A DNA stretch of 10,318 nucleotides, taken from positions 1-10,318 of the forward strand of contig JAOUFX010000051.1 in NCBI GenBank assembly GCA_029857975.1, in the 5' to 3' direction. Positions 1 through 6,582 of this stretch are shown one piece after another (the first letter of the stretch is position 1; every line of letters begins with the position of its first letter). The notes under the pieces were generated by a model. It ran no database searches, had not been told where the DNA came from, and saw nothing but the letters and a program-made list of their open reading frames with translations. The stretch comes from Deltaproteobacteria bacterium. GTDB taxonomy: Bacteria; Desulfobacterota; SM23-61. Both the position numbers and the translations under genes were made by a program.

Positions 1-1
1 G

Positions 2-391
2 GCCGCAGACCCGCAATATCGGACCAAACGGCAGCGTTGGGAAAGGAAGTATATCCTCCAGGAAGAGGTTGAGAAGATTACCACCCAGTACACAGTAAAA
101 GAAGTGGGTGAAATGATGGATCGCGAGCGAGTGGCCAATTCGCCCATCCTAAATATAAAGGAAGTTGTTGAAGACCCTCACTTGAACGCCCGGGGATATT
201 TCTTGGAAATCGAACACCCCATCATTGGCAAAGCCAAAATTCCCGGCATACCTTTCAAACTCTCGGCAACTCCCGGCAAGGTCGAGCGCCCCTCTCCGTT
301 AGTTGGGGAACATAATGAATTCATCCTGGGAAAATACCTCGGTATCAACCGCGCCGAGGTCCGGAAACTTGCCGCGGAGGGCGTCATCTAA
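2..391 (+). CDS. Family III CoA-transferase (CaiB/BaiF type), C-terminal part
   Basis: The reading frame is open from the window edge, so this is the last 129 residues of a protein that in this family is usually about 400 residues long. Family III enzymes move CoA between an acyl-CoA and a free carboxylic acid in the cytoplasm through an aspartyl-CoA intermediate. The visible part has the typical C-terminal order: ADPQYRT, then a helical stretch ending in VGEMMDRERVANSPI, then VVEDPHLNARGYF (the usual 'ADPQ..ARG' segment), then IPGIPFKLSATPG, and finally the PSPLVGEHNEFILGKYLG segment with its conserved GEHN. The catalytic Asp lies upstream, outside the window, so the substrate cannot be judged. 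The Met at 104 is internal. Family assignment is firm; substrate is unknown. Confidence 0.9.
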   Translation, partial: AADPQYRTKRQRWERKYILQEEVEKITTQYTVKEVGEMMDRERVANSPILNIKEVVEDPHLNARGYFLEIEHPIIGKAKIPGIPFKLSATPGKVERPSPLVGEHNEFILGKYLGINRAEVRKLAAEGVI

Positions 392-436
392 ATTCGGATT
401 ACGGATTTTGGAAAACAGAAAAGGGATTCAGGTAAC

Positions 437-467
437 AGTTTAGCCCTTTGAAAAAATTGGCTAAACT
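437..467. repeat. Palindrome 1: 9-bp arms, 13-nt spacer
   Basis: AGTTTAGCC (437-445) and GGCTAAACT (459-467) are perfect reverse complements around a 13-nt AT-rich spacer. It lies 46 bp past the CoA-transferase stop. It could be a weak terminator, although no clean T-tract follows, or an operator. A second palindrome at 546-576 has the same arm length, spacing and core. Confidence 0.6.
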
Positions 468-545
468 TCAATGCAAAATGCAAAAATTAAATTGAAAATT
501 TCAAAAGGATTAAAGCTTTTCAGAGAAATTTTCACTTTTCAATAA

Positions 546-576
546 AATTTAGCGTGTCTTTTCAAAACGCTAAATT
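546..576. repeat. Palindrome 2: related to palindrome 1, inverted
   Basis: AATTTAGCG (546-554) and CGCTAAATT (568-576) are perfect reverse complements with a 13-nt spacer; the first spacer base pair extends the arms to 10 bp. Read on the opposite strand, the 31-nt unit matches palindrome 1 at 23 of 31 positions, including the TTTGAAAA spacer core, so the two are inverted relatives. It ends 54 bp before the alcohol dehydrogenase start and could be a regulatory site or one end of a small mobile palindromic element. Confidence 0.6.
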
Positions 577-630
577 GATACGGATTCAGAGAAAGCCTCA
601 GGGAGAGGATGAAGAGAAGGAGGAGAGCAA

Positions 631-1821
631 GTGGAATTTCTCAGATTTTATCAATTCCGGGCCCCCCGCAATATCACCTTTGGACTGGGGGCGGCGGAAA
701 CAGTGGGGGAAAAAGCCAAGGAATACGGGGCGAATAAAGCTTTGATGGTGACCGATCGTGTTTTTGGCCCGGTAGGAACCATAGAAAAGGTTGCCCAAGC
801 TTTGTCCCGGAAAGGGGTTGATCCGGTCGTTTATGACGGCGTAATCACCGAGCCCACCACCGACCAGGTCGAAGAAGGGTTGGAAGTTTATCGCCAAAAC
901 GGCTGCGGGCTGGTGATCGGCCTGGGAGGAGGCAGCTGCATCGATGCGGCCAAAGCGATTTCCGTGGTGGCCACCAACGGAGGCCGCATCCAGGATTACG
1001 AGGGCCGGGGAAAAGTAAAGAAGCCCAGGGCGCCTTTGTTCGCCGTCCCGACCACTGCCGGGACCGGGTCAGAAGTGAGCTTGTCTTGTGTGATCACGGA
1101 CCAACAGCGAAAAGTTAAGTTTATCGTCTACAGCCCGTATATCCTTGCCGATGAAGCCATTGAAGACCCTCTCTTGACTCTTTCCATGCCCCCCAGCATT
1201 ACGGCCTCTTCGGGGATGGATGCTCTAACCCACGCCATAGAAGGCTACATCAGCCTGCGTGAAGCCAACCTGGGGTACGGAACCCCACCCCTCATTCATT
1301 ATTCAGCCATCCCGGCCATCGAATTGATCAGCCAGAATCTAAGGCAGGCTTGGGCCAATGGAAAGAACCTGGAGGCACGCAGCAACATGATGTTGGGGCA
1401 GCTTTTAGCCGGATTCACCTTTGCCAATGCCGGAACAGCCCTGGCCCATGGGATGGCCCGGCCTCTCGGAGCTTATTTCCATGTGCCCCACGGTCTGGCC
1501 AACGCCATCGTCCTGCCCCATGTCATGGACTTCACCTGGGTTGCCGTACCGGATAAGTTCGCCCGCATCGCCAGCGCGATGGGGGAAGAAGTCGCGGGCC
1601 TTTCGCTCATCCAAGCCGCGGCCAGGGCAGTGGAAGCGGTGAAAAAGTTATGTGCGGACATTCAGGTTCCGAAGTTGAGAGATCTGGGGGTCAGGGAAGA
1701 GGAATTTCAGAGGGTGGTCGTCCAGATGGCCCGAGACGGAATTGCCTCGGGAACACCCCAGGTGAACCCCAGACCGGTTACGGAAAAGGAAATGGTAGAA
1801 CTGTTCAAACTGGCTTTTTAA
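631..1821 (+). CDS. Iron-containing alcohol dehydrogenase
   Basis: A 396-residue member of the group III (Fe-dependent) alcohol dehydrogenase family, the usual length for the family. These cytoplasmic NAD(P)-dependent enzymes interconvert alcohols and aldehydes or ketones. The start is GTG 631, chosen because AAGGAGGAG at 617-625 sits 5 nt upstream and MEFLRFYQFRAPRNITFG is the normal N terminus. The nucleotide-binding signature GLGGGSCIDAAKA is at 98-109 and PTTAGTGSEVS at 140-150. By comparison with FucO, the metal ligands are Asp197 and His201 (GMDALTH), His273 (AHGM) and His287 (VPHG). The second His of FucO's HGMAH motif is Arg277 here (HGMARPLG), a variation also seen in other members. 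The C terminus SGTPQVNPRPVT is typical. Substrate is not predictable. It may be co-transcribed with the CoA-transferase, but 239 bp with two palindromes separate them. Confidence 0.93.
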   Translation: MEFLRFYQFRAPRNITFGLGAAETVGEKAKEYGANKALMVTDRVFGPVGTIEKVAQALSRKGVDPVVYDGVITEPTTDQVEEGLEVYRQNGCGLVIGLGGGSCIDAAKAISVVATNGGRIQDYEGRGKVKKPRAPLFAVPTTAGTGSEVSLSCVITDQQRKVKFIVYSPYILADEAIEDPLLTLSMPPSITASSGMDALTHAIEGYISLREANLGYGTPPLIHYSAIPAIELISQNLRQAWANGKNLEARSNMMLGQLLAGFTFANAGTALAHGMARPLGAYFHVPHGLANAIVLPHVMDFTWVAVPDKFARIASAMGEEVAGLSLIQAAARAVEAVKKLCADIQVPKLRDLGVREEEFQRVVVQMARDGIASGTPQVNPRPVTEKEMVELFKLAF

Positions 1822-1970
1822 GAAACCCAAGCCACGGATCCACAAATAAAATGCCGTCTTTGATTGTGGGGGGAGGCCGATAAACCTGTTTCCTTTGCTC
1901 TAAGAACCAGTAATGGTGAAGAATATTTGAGTTGAATCCTCAAGGCCGCTGTTCCAGTTAGCCTTGGATA

Positions 1971-1987
1971 TTGGCATGACCCTGGCT
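1971..1987 (+). promoter_or_regulatory. Possible sigma-54-type -24/-12 element
   Basis: TTGGCATGACCCTGGCT has the GG (1973-1974), 10-nt spacer and GC (1985-1986) geometry of a sigma-54 promoter, with two deviations from the TGGCACG-N4-TTGC consensus. The predicted start near 1998 would fall almost on the ribosome binding site at 1999-2003, leaving a very short leader, which weakens the call. The rest of the 1822-2010 gap shows only a 6-bp inverted repeat (1941-1946 with 1961-1966) that I do not interpret. Confidence 0.25.
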
Positions 1988-2010
1988 GATTGAGCAACGG
2001 AGGTTCCGGT

Positions 2011-3069
2011 ATGGAAATCACCCGCCGGGATTTCATCAGAAGTTCTCTCCTCATGGGCGGCTCTCTGCTCTTCTCCCCCGTCAACCTCCACGCCGTTTCC
2101 AAAGAAGCCGAAGAGTGGCGCCCAGCATACGAAAAACTGGAGAAGGAAGGAAAGCTGGCGGAGAGGATCAGAGAAGCCTACAGCATCTTCCAGCGTTGCC
2201 GGCTCTGTCCCCGGCAATGTGGGGTGAATCGGCAAAGAGGGGAGAAGGGTTTCTGCCGGGCCCCCGCCAAGGTTATGGTTTATAGTTATAACCCCCATTT
2301 TGGGGAAGAGGTGCCTTTGGTAGGCGAACATGGGTCGGGCACCATCTTCTTTTCCAACTGCAACCTGCGCTGCGTTTTTTGCCAGAATTGGCCCATTTCC
2401 CAGGAAGGCCGGGGAGAAGAAATCCAAGATGAAGACCTGGCCGACATGATGATAAAATTGCAGGAGAAGATGGGCTGCCATAACATCAACTTGGTCACCC
2501 CTACCCACGTCATGCCCCATATCCTCAACGCCACGCGGATGGCCTGGAAGAAAGGGCTGCGCATTCCTTTGGTCTACAATACCAGTGGGTATGAACGTCT
2601 GGAGATATTGAAGATCTTGGATGGTATCGTGGATATCTACTTACCAGATTTGAAGTATATGGATGCGGAGCAGGCAGCGAAATATTCATCCGGAGCTTCC
2701 GGCTACCCGGAAGTTGCGAAGAAAGCAATCCTGGAAATGCACCGGCAGGTTGGGGTTCTGCGGGCGGACAGGAAAGGGTATGCCCTCCGCGGGTTGATCA
2801 TCCGCCATTTGGTCATGCCCAACCGGGTGGCGGGAACGGAAAAATTCGTCAGGTGGGTGGCTGAAAACCTACCTAAGACAACCTACGTGAACATTATGGC
2901 GCAATACCACGTGGAGTACAAAGCCTACGATTATCCGGAGATTGCTCGGGGAATCACCGTGCAGGAATTTTTAGAAGCCATGGATTGGGCCCAAAGATAC
3001 GGCTTAGTCAACCTTGACCCGAAGTCGGTAATGGTTAGAAAAATTTTCGACCGTCGGCGAACGGATTGA
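2011..3069 (+). CDS. Radical SAM protein of the PflX/PflA-like family (COG1313) with a twin-arginine-like N terminus
   Basis: A 352-residue radical SAM protein. The start is ATG 2011 because GGAGG at 1999-2003 lies 7 nt upstream; the in-frame TTG at 1990 overlaps that site. Residues 1-28 resemble a Tat signal: TRRDFIR (4-10), a hydrophobic segment (11-23) and a possible cut after NLHA. A four-Cys cluster follows (Cys63, Cys66, Cys70, Cys82; pattern C-x2-C-x3-C-x11-C), then the radical SAM motif CNLRCVFC with Cys117, Cys121 and Cys124, which binds the [4Fe-4S] cluster that cleaves S-adenosylmethionine. SGTIFFSNCNLRC and CQNWPISQ are characteristic of the PflX-type group, often named pyruvate-formate-lyase activating protein-like, whose substrate is unknown. 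LVYNTSGY, IYLPDLKY and HLVMPN are further family segments. No glycyl-radical enzyme is in the window. The gene converges on tctA. Confidence 0.88.
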   Translation: MEITRRDFIRSSLLMGGSLLFSPVNLHAVSKEAEEWRPAYEKLEKEGKLAERIREAYSIFQRCRLCPRQCGVNRQRGEKGFCRAPAKVMVYSYNPHFGEEVPLVGEHGSGTIFFSNCNLRCVFCQNWPISQEGRGEEIQDEDLADMMIKLQEKMGCHNINLVTPTHVMPHILNATRMAWKKGLRIPLVYNTSGYERLEILKILDGIVDIYLPDLKYMDAEQAAKYSSGASGYPEVAKKAILEMHRQVGVLRADRKGYALRGLIIRHLVMPNRVAGTEKFVRWVAENLPKTTYVNIMAQYHVEYKAYDYPEIARGITVQEFLEAMDWAQRYGLVNLDPKSVMVRKIFDRRRTD

Positions 3070-3085
3070 AGGGACGGAGAAAACA

Positions 3086-4570
3086 TTAAAAAGATTTCGC
3101 TTTGGCCCATATAAATCGGGCCAAGGGGCTGAACAAGGAAATCATGGCGACGATTAAAAGGATTAAAGAGATGGGTCGGGTGAAAAAGATGGAAAAATCT
3201 TGATGGGACATCTGCAAGGATTGCTGGAGGGAGTTTTCCATCAGGGGAGTTAAGACCAGAGCCAAAACGACCGGTGCCGCGGGAAAGCCGAATTTTTTCA
3301 TAAAATAGCCGATGATTCCGAATACCAGCATGATCCAGACTTCACCCAGGTTGTTATTGACCGTAAATACCCCCACCACGGAAAAAGCCATGATGAGCGG
3401 GATCAAAAGACGGTGGGGAATTTTCAGCATTCTGGCCCAGATTCCCACCAGCGGCAAATTCAATATCAATAGCATGATGTTGCCAATATACATACTGGCC
3501 AGCACCGCCCATACAAAATCCGGGTGCTTTTCGAAAAGCAGAGGTCCCGGCCTTAATCCATGGATCAACAAAGCCCCCATCATGACCGCAGTGGTTCCGG
3601 AGCCCGGCACCCCCAGGGTGAGGAGGGGCACCATTGCTCCACCCGATGCCGCATTGTTGGCACTTTCCGGTGCAGCCACTGCTTCGATGACGCCGGTGCC
3701 GAATTTTTCCGGATGCCGGGACAGTTTTTTCTCGGTGGCATAAGATAACATAGAAGCGATGGTGGCCCCGGCCCCCGGCATCACGCCGACGAAGAACCCC
3801 AGGACACTGCTCCGGAGCATCGGTAAGGTTGAATCTTTCCAATCCTGCCAATTGGGGAGAAGGTTGGAAATTTTTTCGATGTAGGACGGAGCCTGGCCAG
3901 GATTTTCGCTCATTTCCAAAACTTCCGCGACCGCGAATAATCCCACCGAGACGCTCACAAAACTAATTCCATCTAAAAGGGTAGGAATGCCGTAAGAGAA
4001 CCTTTCAATTCCGCTTATCGGGTCAATTCCGATGGTGCCGAGGAATATGCCGAAGGACCCCGCAAGCAATCCCTTGATTAAGTCTTCTCCCACTAAGGCT
4101 ACGACCAGGGTCATCCCCAAGACCATAAGTGAAAAATATTCCGGCGGCCCGAATTTGAGAGCGAAACTGGCCAGGGGCGGAGCGAGCATCATCAGGCCGA
4201 TAATGCTTAAAGTTCCGGCGATAAAAGAACCGATGGCGGATATTCCTAGGGCCGCCCCCGCCCGGCCTTTGCGGGCCATCTGGTATCCGTCCAGGCAGGT
4301 CATTACCGATGCCGATTCCCCGGGGAGATTTACGAGAATGGAGGTCGTGGAACCACCGTACATCGCCCCATAATAGATCCCCGCCAGCATGATCATGGCT
4401 GTAGTGGCGTTCATGCCAAAAGTGAAGGGAATGAGCATGGCTGTTCCGGCGACCGGCCCAATACCCGGTAAAACCCCGATGATGGTGCCAAGCGTTACGC
4501 CGATGAAGCAGGAAAGAAGGTTGATGGGGGAAATGGCCAGCGAGAAACCAAGCAGTAAATTATCAAACAT
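3086..4570 (-). CDS. tctA: Tripartite tricarboxylate transporter, large membrane subunit TctA
   Basis: A 494-residue, very hydrophobic protein of the usual TctA length (about 500). It is the large integral-membrane subunit of the TTT system, which imports carboxylates delivered by a periplasmic binding protein using an ion gradient. The family's two-fold repeat is visible: GTIIGVLPGIGPVAG (28-42) pairs with GFFVGVMPGAGATIASM (258-274), and SILVNLPGESASVMTCLDGY (77-96) pairs with the second-half LLTLGVPGSGTTAVMMGALL (316-335). DGYQMARKGRAGAAL (94-108) is a strong signature, as are AAPESANNAASGGAMVP (299-315) and GLRPGPLLF (338-346). The start has a modest GAGGGG site about 6 nt upstream. It is the last gene of the operon, and a 135-bp gap filled by a repeat separates it from tctB. 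Substrate is unknown. Confidence 0.95.
   Translation of the reverse strand: MFDNLLLGFSLAISPINLLSCFIGVTLGTIIGVLPGIGPVAGTAMLIPFTFGMNATTAMIMLAGIYYGAMYGGSTTSILVNLPGESASVMTCLDGYQMARKGRAGAALGISAIGSFIAGTLSIIGLMMLAPPLASFALKFGPPEYFSLMVLGMTLVVALVGEDLIKGLLAGSFGIFLGTIGIDPISGIERFSYGIPTLLDGISFVSVSVGLFAVAEVLEMSENPGQAPSYIEKISNLLPNWQDWKDSTLPMLRSSVLGFFVGVMPGAGATIASMLSYATEKKLSRHPEKFGTGVIEAVAAPESANNAASGGAMVPLLTLGVPGSGTTAVMMGALLIHGLRPGPLLFEKHPDFVWAVLASMYIGNIMLLILNLPLVGIWARMLKIPHRLLIPLIMAFSVVGVFTVNNNLGEVWIMLVFGIIGYFMKKFGFPAAPVVLALVLTPLMENSLQQSLQMSHQDFSIFFTRPISLILLIVAMISLFSPLARFIWAKAKSF
3100..3126. terminator. Possible shared hairpin between convergent genes
   Basis: TTGGCCC (3102-3108) and GGGCCAA (3118-3124) form a perfect 7-bp stem, extendable by one G-T and one C-G pair, around a 9-nt AT-rich loop. 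It begins about 30 nt after the radical SAM stop and lies inside the last codons of tctA. On the minus strand a T-rich stretch follows after about 10 nt. As the two stops are only 16 bp apart, it is the one candidate for ending either transcript, but neither side has a textbook T-tract. Confidence 0.3.
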
Positions 4571-4588
4571 GCTTTACCCCTCAGTTTT

Positions 4589-4697
4589 AATTGTATAAGA
4601 AATTCCTTTTTGGACACGGATGTACACAGAAAGTCGCTTAGCGCTATGCGCATAGCGTCTTTTTTGTTTCTGCGGCCATCTGCGTAAATCTGCGTCC
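4589..4697. repeat. MITE-like palindromic intergenic repeat, short copy
   Basis: This 109-bp repeat fills most of the tctA-tctB gap. It has imperfect terminal inverted repeats: GGACACGGATGTACACAGA (4612-4630) against TCTGCGTAAATCTGCGTCC (4679-4697), 15 of 19 paired. A perfect 16-bp palindrome CGCTATGCGCATAGCG lies at 4642-4657. Positions 4626-4697 match 6452-6523 at 67 of 72 bases, and 4589-4629 match 6309-6349 at 36 of 41, so the same element occurs upstream of tctC. It encodes no protein. It lies in the transcript of the operon and would fold into a strong RNA hairpin there. Confidence 0.8.
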
Positions 4698-4705
4698 CAA
4701 TTAAT

Positions 4706-5161
4706 TTAAATGCCGAAGAATCCGGTTGGGAGAGGAGATTTCAACCATACTTTAAATATAGCGAATAACAAAAAAGTAAATAAGGACCCGTAGAATATTA
4801 TGTTCATCATTCTTGATCTCTGCAGAATAAAGATGGTGGCCATAAAAAATAGAAAAGTAGAAAGGACGTAACCGATGGTCTCAAAGAGGATTAAGTAAGC
4901 CAGCAGGGCAATCGCTACCCATATCACCCGGGGGATATTCTCCCTGGGGAAGAGCGGTTTGTCGGTTTCTTTTATTTTTCCCCGGAGGGCATTTATCAGC
5001 AGGATCACGGCCAGAATTCCGATGAAGGCACTCATCCAGAAAGGTAAAAAATCGATACCGATGCCCATCTTCAATGTTCTTTCCAGCCGAGACGACTCGA
5101 CCATCCCCAGAAGCGACACTCCCATGAGGATTATGCTTACGATGATCAGCCCTTTTTTCAT
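4706..5161 (-). CDS. tctB: Tripartite tricarboxylate transporter, small membrane subunit TctB
   Basis: A 151-residue hydrophobic protein, the normal size for TctB, the poorly conserved small membrane subunit that pairs with TctA. Membrane segments are visible at about 5-22, 40-58, 79-97, 98-113 and 121-139. The FETIGYVLSTFLFF segment (93-106) corresponds to the typical 'GF..AT.LF' region, and the C terminus KSPLPTGFFGI carries the family's common LP-G ending. Assignment rests on these features and on its place between tctC and tctA. The ribosome binding site is a modest AGAGGG about 8 nt upstream. It lies 73 bp downstream of tctC, beyond a strong hairpin. Confidence 0.9.
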   Translation of the reverse strand: MKKGLIIVSIILMGVSLLGMVESSRLERTLKMGIGIDFLPFWMSAFIGILAVILLINALRGKIKETDKPLFPRENIPRVIWVAIALLAYLILFETIGYVLSTFLFFMATIFILQRSRMMNIIFYGSLFTFLLFAIFKVWLKSPLPTGFFGI

Positions 5162-5195
5162 AGCAAGACCCTCTTTCTTTGGAGGATAAGAATAC

Positions 5196-5225
5196 CCGGA
5201 GGGGAGGTGTATGCTTCCCCTCCGG
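5196..5225 (-). terminator. Intercistronic hairpin between tctC and tctB
   Basis: CCGGAGGGGA (5196-5205) and TCCCCTCCGG (5216-5225) form a perfect, GC-rich 10-bp stem with a 10-nt loop, beginning 9 nt after the tctC stop. No run of T follows on the minus strand, so it is more likely a partial terminator or an RNA 3'-end stabiliser than a full stop. Either would give more binding protein than membrane subunits. Confidence 0.6.
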
Positions 5226-5234
5226 CGAGGCCGT

Positions 5235-6215
5235 CTATTTGATTGCTCCCATTTCCTTCATGATTTTGGCAAAGCGGGCATTCTCTCTTTCCCACAATTG
5301 ATAGGTCTCGGCACTGGTGGTATAATCTGCTGTGAGCATATTTTCCTTGATATATTTTTCTTTCCAGGTTTGACTGTCCGCCAATTTCTTGAACAGTTTT
5401 TCATAATATTTTACCGCTTCCTTAGGGATATCTTTAGGGGCGGCAATACTGCGAAATTGCTGGAAAACCACATTGATCCCCTGTTCCTTCAAGGTAGGAA
5501 TATCCGGGGCCTGATCGATTCTTTTGGCCGTGGTTGCCCCCAACACCCTTACCTTTTTGGCCTCCATCTGGGCTAACGCCTCTCCCGGATTGGCGCTGGC
5601 CAGTTCTACATGTCCGCCCAGCAAGGCGACCATAACCTCGCCACCACTTTTGAAGGGAATGTAATTGAACTTGGCTCCGGTTTCTTTTTCAATCATGAAG
5701 GCGATCATGGCATCGACCCCGGGGGAATAAGTGCCGCCAACCTTTAAATCTCCCGGTTTTTTCTTGGCGGCCTCAATGAGATCTTTCATCGTTTTATAGG
5801 GTGAATCCGCTTTGACCACGATCAGGAAATCATCATAGGCCAGGTTGGTGAGGGGGGTAAAATCCTTGTAGTTATATTTGGATTTCCCCTGAAGTGGAGT
5901 TTGGAGAAAGCTGGTTGTGGCCGTCAGCCAGTAATGGGGATCGCCCTTTTTCCCGGCTAAATAAGCAAAGGCAATGGCCCCGGACCCACCGGGTCGATTT
6001 ACCACGGCGATCGTATGGCTGCTCAGTTTCTCCTTTTCGATGATGCTTTGCATCGTTCGGGCCATAATGTCGCTCCCCCCTCCGGCTGCGGCATGACAAA
6101 CGAATTCAATGGGCTTGGTGAGAAATTTTTGCCCCAGTGATTCATTCGGGACGAGAAACAAAATGGCGAGTGATAAAACGAACGGCAGGAATAATAATCC
6201 TCTTCCCTTTTTCAT
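5235..6215 (-). CDS. tctC: Tripartite tricarboxylate transporter substrate-binding protein TctC (Bug family)
   Basis: A 326-residue periplasmic binding protein, the usual Bug/TctC length. Residues 1-28 form a Sec signal peptide (MKKGRG, a hydrophobic core at 7-22, then a likely cut near ESLG/QKF); no lipobox Cys is seen. The mature protein starts with the family pattern LTKPIEFV...AAAGGGSDIMAR (32-53), then VVNRPGGSGAIAF (71-83), VGGTYSPGVDAM (159-170), IPFKSGGEVMVALLGGHVE (186-204) and the FRSIAAPKDIPKEAV segment (254-268). It captures a carboxylate and hands it to TctA/TctB; the ligand cannot be told from sequence. The start has an excellent site, AAGGAGG (6221-6227 on the complement), 5 nt from ATG. 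It is the first gene of the operon, as is common. Confidence 0.94.
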   Translation of the reverse strand: MKKGRGLLFLPFVLSLAILFLVPNESLGQKFLTKPIEFVCHAAAGGGSDIMARTMQSIIEKEKLSSHTIAVVNRPGGSGAIAFAYLAGKKGDPHYWLTATTSFLQTPLQGKSKYNYKDFTPLTNLAYDDFLIVVKADSPYKTMKDLIEAAKKKPGDLKVGGTYSPGVDAMIAFMIEKETGAKFNYIPFKSGGEVMVALLGGHVELASANPGEALAQMEAKKVRVLGATTAKRIDQAPDIPTLKEQGINVVFQQFRSIAAPKDIPKEAVKYYEKLFKKLADSQTWKEKYIKENMLTADYTTSAETYQLWERENARFAKIMKEMGAIK

Positions 6216-6308
6216 GTTTTCCTCCTTTTTCTCATGGATTTTCGTCTCCCTTTACCCTATGGTTGGGCCGAGATATTTATGGGGCGGCAATGGGGTCCAT
6301 CGTAATTA

Positions 6309-6349
6309 AATTGTATGGGAATTTCCTTATGGGACACGGATGTACACAG
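6309..6349. repeat. Left part of the MITE-like repeat, second copy
   Basis: Matches 4589-4629 at 36 of 41 bases, including an identical GGACACGGATGTACACAG. In the copy between tctA and tctB this part runs directly into the right part. Here the two are separated by about 102 bp (6350-6451), with ACAG at both junctions. Confidence 0.75.
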
Positions 6350-6378
6350 CGCGGCATAGCCGCAACCAAAAATTTATT

Positions 6379-6523
6379 GGACGCAGATTTACGCAGATAA
6401 ACACAGATAAAATATGTTTAATAAAATTTTAGGAAATTGAACGTTAGTAGTACAGAAAGCCGCTTAGCGCTATGCGCATAGTGTCTTTTTTGTTTCTGCG
6501 GTTATCTGCGTAAATCTGCATCC
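6379..6523. repeat. MITE-like palindromic element with about 34-bp inverted ends
   Basis: The left end GGACGCAGATTTACGCAGA (6379-6397) is the reverse complement of the right end at 6505-6523 in 18 of 19 positions, and pairing continues to roughly 29 of 34. The left end is also the exact reverse complement of 4679-4697. The inverted end is itself built of a roughly 10-bp repeated unit (CGCAGATTTA, CGCAGATAAA, CACAGATAAA). The right half, 6452-6523, is 67/72 identical to 4626-4697. There is no coding capacity, which fits a non-autonomous palindromic repeat. Confidence 0.75.
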
Positions 6524-6550
6524 TATTAAATTTTGAAAAAATGTTTGCAT

Positions 6551-6579
6551 AAAAAAGGATAAGAAGCGTTTTGTCCTTT
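6551..6579 (-). terminator. Rho-independent-like terminator of the redox operon
   Basis: Read on the minus strand, AAAGGACAA and TTATCCTTT form a 9-bp stem with one mismatch and an 8-nt loop (arms at 6571-6579 and 6554-6562), followed by three further T. It starts 3 nt after the stop of the 215-residue gene. The stem is weak, but position and T-run fit a terminator. Confidence 0.45.
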
Positions 6580-6582
6580 GGG

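Larger units (their letters stand above)
6216..6582. other. 367-bp gene-free region upstream of tctC
   Basis: No credible gene is present. The part next to tctC (6216-6300) should hold the tctCBA promoter and leader, but I cannot pick out a convincing -35/-10 or -24/-12 pair. Positions 6309-6523 are occupied by repeat sequence, and 6554-6579 by a terminator-like hairpin for the operon arriving from the right. Confidence 0.6.

Noticed and set aside
1831..1850. CACGGATCCACA as another copy of the GGACACGGAT repeat
   Set aside because: Only about a dozen bases resemble it and there is no inverted partner; chance similarity is likely.
1990..2010. In-frame TTG start for the radical SAM gene, giving 7 extra residues
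   Set aside because: The GGAGG at 1999-2003 would lie inside the gene and is well spaced for ATG 2011. The extra residues would also put a Gly/Ser stretch before the twin-arginine motif.
1822..2010. A riboswitch upstream of the radical SAM gene
   Set aside because: I could not find the conserved core of any riboswitch class I know; only a weak 6-bp inverted repeat is present.
3312..3743. Plus-strand open frames across tctA, and similar long antisense frames over the oxidoreductase gene (8217-8913)
   Set aside because: They are shadows of strongly supported minus-strand genes, with unnatural composition and no recognisable domain.
6137..6400. An 87-residue plus-strand open frame crossing the tctC start and the repeat
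   Set aside because: It covers the tctC signal-peptide codons antisense and then repeat DNA; no ribosome binding site or plausible protein features.
6379..6410. CRISPR-like array from the repeated CGCAGAT units
   Set aside because: The units are adjacent, about 10 bp and degenerate, with no spacers and no cas genes.
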